DNA from: Alkalimonas mucilaginosa
Lineage (GTDB): Bacteria > Pseudomonadota > Gammaproteobacteria > Enterobacterales > Alteromonadaceae
Length of the DNA: 64,000 bases
Assembly: GCF_036327005.1 (NCBI RefSeq)
Contig: NZ_JAUGZK010000001.1
Coordinates: 124,001 to 188,000, forward strand
Direction: 5' to 3'
Made by a program: the position numbers and the translations under genes
Shown here: piece by piece, positions 58,884-64,000 of the stretch
How positions within the stretch are numbered: position 1 is the stretch's first letter
Layout of the letters: every line of letters starts with the position of its first letter
Notes under the pieces: model-generated
Database searches by the model: none
Told to the model about the DNA's origin: nothing
The model's input: only the letters and a program-made list of their open reading frames with translations

Positions 58884-61472
58884 TTAACCCACCACCAGGT
58901 TCAGCAGTTTGCCCGGCACATAAATAGCCTTGCGAATGCTGACACCTTCCAGGTAGCGCTGCACATTGTCATCGGCTTTGGCTTGCTCCAGCACCTGCTC
59001 CTGGTTGGCATCGGCGGCGACGGTCAGTTTGGCACGCACTTTGCCGTTGACCTGCACTACAATCAGCTTTTCGTCTTCCACCAGAGCGCTGTTGTCAACT
59101 TGTGGCCAGTTGCCATCTTCCAAAGCGGTTTGCTGACCCAGCTCACGCCACAGGAATTGACAAAGGTGCGGTGTAATCGGATTCAGCATTTGCAGCAAGG
59201 CCAGCACGGCCTCCTGCATTACGGCTTTATCCTGTTCAGTCTCCAACGGCGCTTTTTGCAGTTTGTTGCTTAGCTCCATAATGGCGGCAATGGCGGTATT
59301 GAAGGTATAACGCCGTGCCAGGTCATCAGTTACTTTGGCAATGGTTTTGTGCAGTTCACGCCGTAGCACTTTTTGTTCATTGGTAAGTGCAGCCAGATCC
59401 AAAGCTGTGGTTGCCTGATACTGGCTGTAGTTATGTACCAGCGCATAAATCCGTTTCAGGAAGCGGTGAGCGCCCTCTACAGCTGAGTCCGACCACTCCA
59501 GTGTTTGCTCTGGTGGCGCGGTAAACATCATAAAGAGCCGCACGGTATCCGCGCCAAACTGCTCGATGACTTGCTGCGGATCGATGCCATTATTTTTTGA
59601 TTTTGACATCTTGCTCATGCCCGCCGACAACACCGGCTGACCATCGCTATTTAAGGTGGCACTTAGGATGCGGCCTTTGTCATCACGTTCGACGCTGACA
59701 TCCTGCGGTGAGAACCAGCTCTTGCTGCCATTGTCGTGTTCACGGTAGAAAGTTTCGGCCAGCACCATGCCCTGGCACAGCAAGCGTTTAAAGGGTTCAT
59801 CCGATTGCACCAGACCAACGTCACGCAACAGCTTATGGAAGAAGCGGGAATACAGCAAATGCAAAATGGCGTGTTCAATGCCCCCTATGTACTGATCGAC
59901 CGGCAGCCAGTAATTGGCCTTGGCCGGATCCAGCATGCTGCTGTCGTTGTTCGGGCAGGTGTAGCGGGCATAGTACCAGGACGACTCCATAAAGGTATCG
60001 AAGGTATCGGTTTCATGAAAAGCAGGCTGGCCCTGATAGCTGGTTTTGGCCCATTCAGGATCCGCTTTGATTGGCGATTGTACGCCGTCCATCACTACAT
60101 CTTCCGGCAGTCGTACCGGCAATTGCTCAGCCGGCACCGGCACCTGAGAGCCATCTTCCAGGGTGAGCATTGGAATAGGGGTACCCCAGTAACGCTGACG
60201 GGACACACCCCAGTCGCGCAGCCGGTAGTTGACCCGCACTTGACCGCGGCCAAGTGCTGCTAGTTTTTCGGCAATGGCGTTAAAGGCAGCCGTAAAATCC
60301 AGACCGTTGAACTCGGCCGAGTTCACCAGTTTGCCTTTGTCAGTAAAAGCGGCTTTGGTTAAATCCAGTGTTGTGCTGTCATCGAGCGGGGCTATCACCT
60401 GCTGAATAGGCAACTGGTACTTGCCGGCAAATTCGTAGTCGCGCTGGTCATGGGCTGGTACCGACATCACGGCACCAGAGCCATAATCCATCAATACAAA
60501 GTTAGCGACCCAAATAGGCAGTTTAGCTCCGGTCAGCGGATGCACCGCGTAGATGCCGGTTGCCATGCCTTTTTTCTCCATAGTGGCAAGCTCGGCTTCG
60601 GCTACCTTGCCGCCTTTGCATTCTTCGATAAAGGCAGCCAGCGCCGGATTGTTTGCCGCGGCTTGCAGCGCCAGCGGGTGCTGGGCAGCCACTGCCATAT
60701 AGGTGACACCATACAGCGTATCTGGCCGGGTAGTGAACACCGAGACCTGCTGATCAGAGTCAGCCACATCAAAGGTGATTTCCACCCCTTCCGAGCGGCC
60801 AATCCAGTTTTTCTGCATGGTGCGAACCTGCTCTGGCCATTCGTCCAGTTGATCCAGGTCGGCCAGCAACTCTTCAGCGTAATCGGTGATTTTAATGAAC
60901 CACTGCGCCAGCTCGCGTTGTTCGACCAGGGCACCAGAGCGCCAGCCGCGGCCATCAATCACTTGTTCGTTGGCCAGAACGCACTGATCGATCGGATCCC
61001 AGTTCACCGTCGACATTTTTTTGTACACCAGGCCTTTTTCGTACAGCTTGGTAAAGAACCACTGCTCCCAGCGGTAATACTCGGGCTTGCAGGTGGCCAG
61101 TTCGCGCGACCAATCGTAACCAAAGCCAAGGCGCTTTAACTGGGTGCGCATGTAGTCGATGTTTTCGTAGGTCCATTTGGCAGGAGCCGTTTTGTGGTTA
61201 ATGGCGGCATTTTCTGCCGGCAAACCAAAGGCATCCCAGCCCATCGGCTGCATCACATTTTTGCCCTGCATACGCTGAAAGCGGCTGATCACATCGCCAA
61301 TGGTGTAGTTGCGGACATGGCCCATATGCAGACGTCCGCTTGGATAAGGAAACATGGAGAGACAGTAGAATTTTTCTTTACTGTCATCTTCAACCACTTT
61401 AAAAACCTGGTCGTTGTCCCACTGCTGCTGCAAGGCAGTTTCTATCTGGTGCGGATTGTACTGTTCGTGCAT
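58884..61472 (-). CDS. leuS: Leucyl-tRNA synthetase
   Basis: Charges tRNA-Leu and edits mischarged products. It is 862 residues: the HIGH-type motif in MFPYPSGRLHMGHVRNY, a CP1 editing domain with VFTTRPDTLYGVTYMAVAAQHPLA, KMSKSKNNG near residue 620, an anticodon-binding domain and a C-terminal RNA-binding domain (VQVNGKVRAKLTV). First gene of the leuS-lptE-holA-nadD run, divergent from ybeL. Confidence 0.99.
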   Translation of the reverse strand: MHEQYNPHQIETALQQQWDNDQVFKVVEDDSKEKFYCLSMFPYPSGRLHMGHVRNYTIGDVISRFQRMQGKNVMQPMGWDAFGLPAENAAINHKTAPAKWTYENIDYMRTQLKRLGFGYDWSRELATCKPEYYRWEQWFFTKLYEKGLVYKKMSTVNWDPIDQCVLANEQVIDGRGWRSGALVEQRELAQWFIKITDYAEELLADLDQLDEWPEQVRTMQKNWIGRSEGVEITFDVADSDQQVSVFTTRPDTLYGVTYMAVAAQHPLALQAAANNPALAAFIEECKGGKVAEAELATMEKKGMATGIYAVHPLTGAKLPIWVANFVLMDYGSGAVMSVPAHDQRDYEFAGKYQLPIQQVIAPLDDSTTLDLTKAAFTDKGKLVNSAEFNGLDFTAAFNAIAEKLAALGRGQVRVNYRLRDWGVSRQRYWGTPIPMLTLEDGSQVPVPAEQLPVRLPEDVVMDGVQSPIKADPEWAKTSYQGQPAFHETDTFDTFMESSWYYARYTCPNNDSSMLDPAKANYWLPVDQYIGGIEHAILHLLYSRFFHKLLRDVGLVQSDEPFKRLLCQGMVLAETFYREHDNGSKSWFSPQDVSVERDDKGRILSATLNSDGQPVLSAGMSKMSKSKNNGIDPQQVIEQFGADTVRLFMMFTAPPEQTLEWSDSAVEGAHRFLKRIYALVHNYSQYQATTALDLAALTNEQKVLRRELHKTIAKVTDDLARRYTFNTAIAAIMELSNKLQKAPLETEQDKAVMQEAVLALLQMLNPITPHLCQFLWRELGQQTALEDGNWPQVDNSALVEDEKLIVVQVNGKVRAKLTVAADANQEQVLEQAKADDNVQRYLEGVSIRKAIYVPGKLLNLVVG

Positions 61473-61597
61473 TAAGGTCTTCCAAACTAAGCATCAACGA
61501 AGGGCTCTCTGCTGCAAAAAGTGCAGCTTTTCGAGGGCGCGAAAAATTCGCTATAGGATACCGCAGCCACTGACTTACAACAACTTGAAAACAGCTT

Positions 61598-61606
61598 TGC
61601 TATACT
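61598..61606 (+). promoter_or_regulatory. Extended -10 promoter of ybeL
   Basis: TGC-TATACT with TG at 61598-61599 and TATACT at 61601-61606, 30 bases before the ATG. No good -35 at standard spacing. Confidence 0.45.
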
Positions 61607-61635
61607 GAAGTCAAATGCAGCCAGCAGGAGTATCG

Positions 61636-62103
61636 ATGGAACTAAAAAAGAAATACCAGGCTTGGTTAACGCAGTTGGCGGATATGGTCAGCAATGCTGA
61701 GAAAGACTCGGTCGACCAGTTGATGGCGTTGAATAAGCAAGTCCGCGCTTATTTTCAGGCGGGTAAAGACTTAACCGCCCATGAAACCCGGCTTTTTGTC
61801 GAAACCTTAAAACGCCAGTGGCAGGATACCGAGACAGATGCTGAAGAGCAGCCATCCTTGTGGCCAGAGGCCTTGTGGTATGAGCTGGCACAAATCACCG
61901 ATCGCAGCCAGGTGGAGTGGCAGGAAATTCTGGAAGACTTCCGGCACAAAGGCGTTTATTTTCAGGGCGAGCGAGTTGGTATGGGTTGCTATCGCTGTGA
62001 ACACTGTGGCGAGCGGGCCAATTATTACCATCCGGCGGAATTACTGGCCTGCACCAACTGTGGTGGGGTGAGTTTTAACCGGGAAGGGGTACCACTCGAT
62101 TAA
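61636..62103 (+). CDS. ybeL: Zinc-ribbon protein of the YbeL/DUF1451 family
   Basis: A 155-residue protein: a helical N-terminal part (YQAWLTQLADMVSNAEKDSVDQLM) and a C-terminal zinc ribbon with two CxxC pairs (CYRCEHCGERANYY and ACTNCGGVSF). The function is not known. The ATG at 61636 follows GCAGGAG. Divergence from leuS is the same as in E. coli. Confidence 0.94.
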   Translation: MELKKKYQAWLTQLADMVSNAEKDSVDQLMALNKQVRAYFQAGKDLTAHETRLFVETLKRQWQDTETDAEEQPSLWPEALWYELAQITDRSQVEWQEILEDFRHKGVYFQGERVGMGCYRCEHCGERANYYHPAELLACTNCGGVSFNREGVPLD

Positions 62104-62125
62104 AGTTGAAATAACCAAGGCTCGA

Positions 62126-62150
62126 AGCGGCCAGTAATTCACTGGTCGCT
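62126..62150 (+). other. Hairpin after ybeL
   Basis: AGCGGCCAGT (62126-62135) / ACTGGTCGCT (62141-62150), one G-T pair, 5-base loop, no T-run. Weak or non-canonical terminator. Confidence 0.4.
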
Positions 62151-62214
62151 GCATTCTGTCTGTGCGTATAATACCCTTCATTCAACATGAGCCCCATGGA
62201 TTGCAAGGAACTTC

Positions 62215-64000
62215 ATGACCCAAACTCTCGAGACTCTGGCGCTTGCCCCTCACCAACTGGCGCCGCAACTGCGCAATGACTGGCTGAAACACAGCATCTC
62301 ACAAACCGAGTTAACCCCAGCTTTTATTGGTCAGGAGCGTGCGAAAGCGGCCCTGCAGTTTGCTATTGGTATGGACATGCCGGGTTACAACCTCTATGTG
62401 ATGGGGGAGCCTGCGCTGGGGCGCTTTACCTTGGTGCAGGACATTCTGCAGCATGCAGCGGCCGAAAAAGCGACCCCAGACGAGTGGTGTTACCTGAGAA
62501 ACTTTGATGATGAGCGCCTGCCAACCACCTTGCGGCTTTTGCCTGGTGAGGGCAGAGCGCTGGCGAAACGTATCGAAGATTTGGTGGACGAAGTGCTGGA
62601 TACCTTTCCGGCTGCGTTTGATAACCCTGGTTACCAGCGGCAGAAAAAAGCCATTCAGCGTACCTTTGATACCCGCTACGAAGCAGCATTAGAGGCGGTT
62701 GAACAAAAGGCGCTGGAGAAAAAAGTGGTGCTGTACGAAGAAAACGGCACCGTTACCTTCGCCCCACTGATCGATGGCAAACCACTGGATGACAGCGAGT
62801 TTAACAAGCTGAGTGACGAAGAGCGGCAGTATTTCTACGATCTGGTCGGCGAGCTGGAAACCATTTTAAACGAGCAGTTGATTGAATTGCCACAGTGGAA
62901 GCGTGAGGTGTCTGAGCAACTACGTGAGCTAAGAAAAGCCACCATCGAGCAGGTGTTTAAGCCGCTGTTTAAAGCGCTGGAGCATCATTATGTGGCTGAG
63001 CTGGGTGTGCTGCGTTATCTGCGTGATATGCGGCCGCATCTGGTAAAACTGGTATTGGAACTGCTGCCGGAAGAAACTGAACCGGAAAAAGCCGAAGAGC
63101 TGGATATCCGGACTTTATTTATTGAAGAGTTTGTGCCCAATGTGCTGGTGCATCATGCCGCTATGGATGGAGCACCCGTAGTGTTTGAACCGCTACCTAC
63201 TTACGGGAACTTATTTGGCCGGGTCGAGTACGCTACCAGCGGCGGATCCTTGTACACCAATCATCGCATGATCCGTCCGGGTGCTTTGCATCGTGCCAAT
63301 GGTGGCTACTTGATTCTGGATGCGGACAAACTGCTGCCGCAGGCGCAGGTTTGGGAAGCGTTGAAGCAGGCGCTTAAAAGCAACGAGCTGGTGATAGATA
63401 CTCTCAGTGACCATGCCGTTACCAACTCCACCATCATTACGCCCAAAGCCGTGCCATTGCAGGTCAAAGTGATCCTGATGGGCTCACGCGATCTGTATTA
63501 TCTGATCCAGGAAGTGGATGAAGAGTTTAATGAGCTGTTTCGGGTATTGGCGGATTTTGAACACTACCTGCCGTATCAGCAACAAACCATGAATTACATG
63601 GTGCGGCAAATTCGTCTGCAAATGCGCGAGCTGGGGCTGGAGCAGCTATCCGAGTGCGGTTTTGAACGGCTGTTGCAGTTTAGTTTTCGTCAGGCCGAGC
63701 ACCAACACAAATTGTCGGCTCGTTTTGCCGATGTGCTGGAGCTGGTGCGTGAAGCGTGTTATTACGCCACTCAGGCTGGCAGCGATAGCCTGACTGCTGA
63801 GCATGTCCGTCAGGCATTGGCTGGCAAGCAGTACCGAACCGGTCGCATTAGTGAAAGCTTTTTGGAGGACATCCAGCAAGGGCAGATTCTGATCGACAGC
63901 GATGGGCTGGCGGTCGGTAAGGTCAATGGCCTGACGGTGCTGGAAATTGGCGATACCACCTTCGGTACCCCGGCCCGCATCAGTGCGACGGTGTTTGCCG
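62215..64000 (+). CDS. Lon-like (LonB/YcbZ-type) AAA+ protease, 3' end cut by window
   Basis: Reading frame open from ATG 62215 (ribosome site AAGGAA) to the window edge, 595 codons seen. The N-terminus ELTPAFIGQERAKAALQFAIGMDMPGYNLYVMGEP is the start of the Lon-related ATPase family. The Walker A position reads GEPALGRFT, with Arg in place of the usual Lys. A long helical insertion (about 130-290) precedes GGYLILDADKLL and a sensor region (ILMGSRDLYYLI). The last residues, GLAVGKVNGLTVLEIGDTTFGTPARI, begin the Lon-type proteolytic domain; the catalytic Ser-Lys pair would lie beyond the window. Substrates unknown. Confidence 0.93.
   Translation, partial: MTQTLETLALAPHQLAPQLRNDWLKHSISQTELTPAFIGQERAKAALQFAIGMDMPGYNLYVMGEPALGRFTLVQDILQHAAAEKATPDEWCYLRNFDDERLPTTLRLLPGEGRALAKRIEDLVDEVLDTFPAAFDNPGYQRQKKAIQRTFDTRYEAALEAVEQKALEKKVVLYEENGTVTFAPLIDGKPLDDSEFNKLSDEERQYFYDLVGELETILNEQLIELPQWKREVSEQLRELRKATIEQVFKPLFKALEHHYVAELGVLRYLRDMRPHLVKLVLELLPEETEPEKAEELDIRTLFIEEFVPNVLVHHAAMDGAPVVFEPLPTYGNLFGRVEYATSGGSLYTNHRMIRPGALHRANGGYLILDADKLLPQAQVWEALKQALKSNELVIDTLSDHAVTNSTIITPKAVPLQVKVILMGSRDLYYLIQEVDEEFNELFRVLADFEHYLPYQQQTMNYMVRQIRLQMRELGLEQLSECGFERLLQFSFRQAEHQHKLSARFADVLELVREACYYATQAGSDSLTAEHVRQALAGKQYRTGRISESFLEDIQQGQILIDSDGLAVGKVNGLTVLEIGDTTFGTPARISATVFA

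Noticed and set aside
61511..61527. GCTGCA/TGCAGC hairpin upstream of leuS as a T-box or leader attenuator
   Set aside because: No T-box sequence, no leucine-rich leader ORF and no terminator next to it.

Overview
This is chromosomal DNA from a Gram-negative gammaproteobacterium. The run dnaK-dnaJ / dapB-carA-carB-greA-yhbY-rlmE-ftsH-folP-glmM-tpiA-secG-tRNA(Leu)-tRNA(fMet)-rimP-nusA-infB-rbfA-truB-rpsO / pnp-nlpI, followed by lipA-lipB-ybeD-dacA-rlpA-mrdB-mrdA-rlmH-rsfS-nadD-holA-lptE-leuS, is the gene order expected in Alteromonadales/Shewanella-like bacteria. My best guess is the Alishewanella/Rheinheimera group; this rests on gene order and protein style, not on a database search.

Layout. 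(1) 1-4.75 kb: a catabolic operon (UxuB-like reductase, KDPG aldolase, KDG kinase, GapN-like non-phosphorylating GAPDH) taking hexuronate-derived intermediates to pyruvate and 3-phosphoglycerate. (2) 4.8-8.1 kb: dnaK-dnaJ behind a clear sigma-32 promoter. (3) 8.1-20.3 kb: accessory genes inserted where dnaJ and dapB would be neighbours: an M48 lipoprotein peptidase, an NhaC-family permease whose promoter spacer is filled by two MetJ-like boxes, a secreted SGNH hydrolase with a PEP-CTERM-like tail and a sigma-54 promoter, an SPFH/NfeD pair, a YqhD-like alcohol dehydrogenase, a 1691-residue repeat surface protein joined to an outer-membrane barrel, and an isolated tail-collar protein. (4) 20.5-26.5 kb: dapB, carAB with what looks like a pyrBI-style attenuator, and greA. 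(5) 26.5-40.5 kb: the conserved information-processing block, with a second heat-shock promoter at rlmE-ftsH and a decayed copy of the initiator tRNA gene. (6) 40.5-42.4 kb: a 1.9-kb accessory insert splitting rpsO from pnp: a DUF2442 gene, a frameshifted HTH-membrane gene and a toxin-antitoxin pair. (7) 42.4-48.7 kb: pnp, nlpI, an unrecognised lipoprotein with an M64-like zinc motif, and a divergent PilZ / diguanylate cyclase pair. (8) 48.7-62.1 kb: the lipoate, cell-elongation, ribosome-silencing and leuS cluster on the minus strand, then ybeL; the window ends inside a Lon-like protease gene.

Most genes are ordinary housekeeping genes. The regions most worth following up are the carA leader, the MetJ-type promoter on the NhaC-family gene, the sigma-54/PEP-CTERM hydrolase, the surface-protein/barrel fusion, the NlpI-linked metallopeptidase-like lipoprotein and the small accessory insert between rpsO and pnp. 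No CRISPR array, insertion sequence, integrase or rRNA gene was seen. All start sites and promoters are read by eye; none is experimentally supported.
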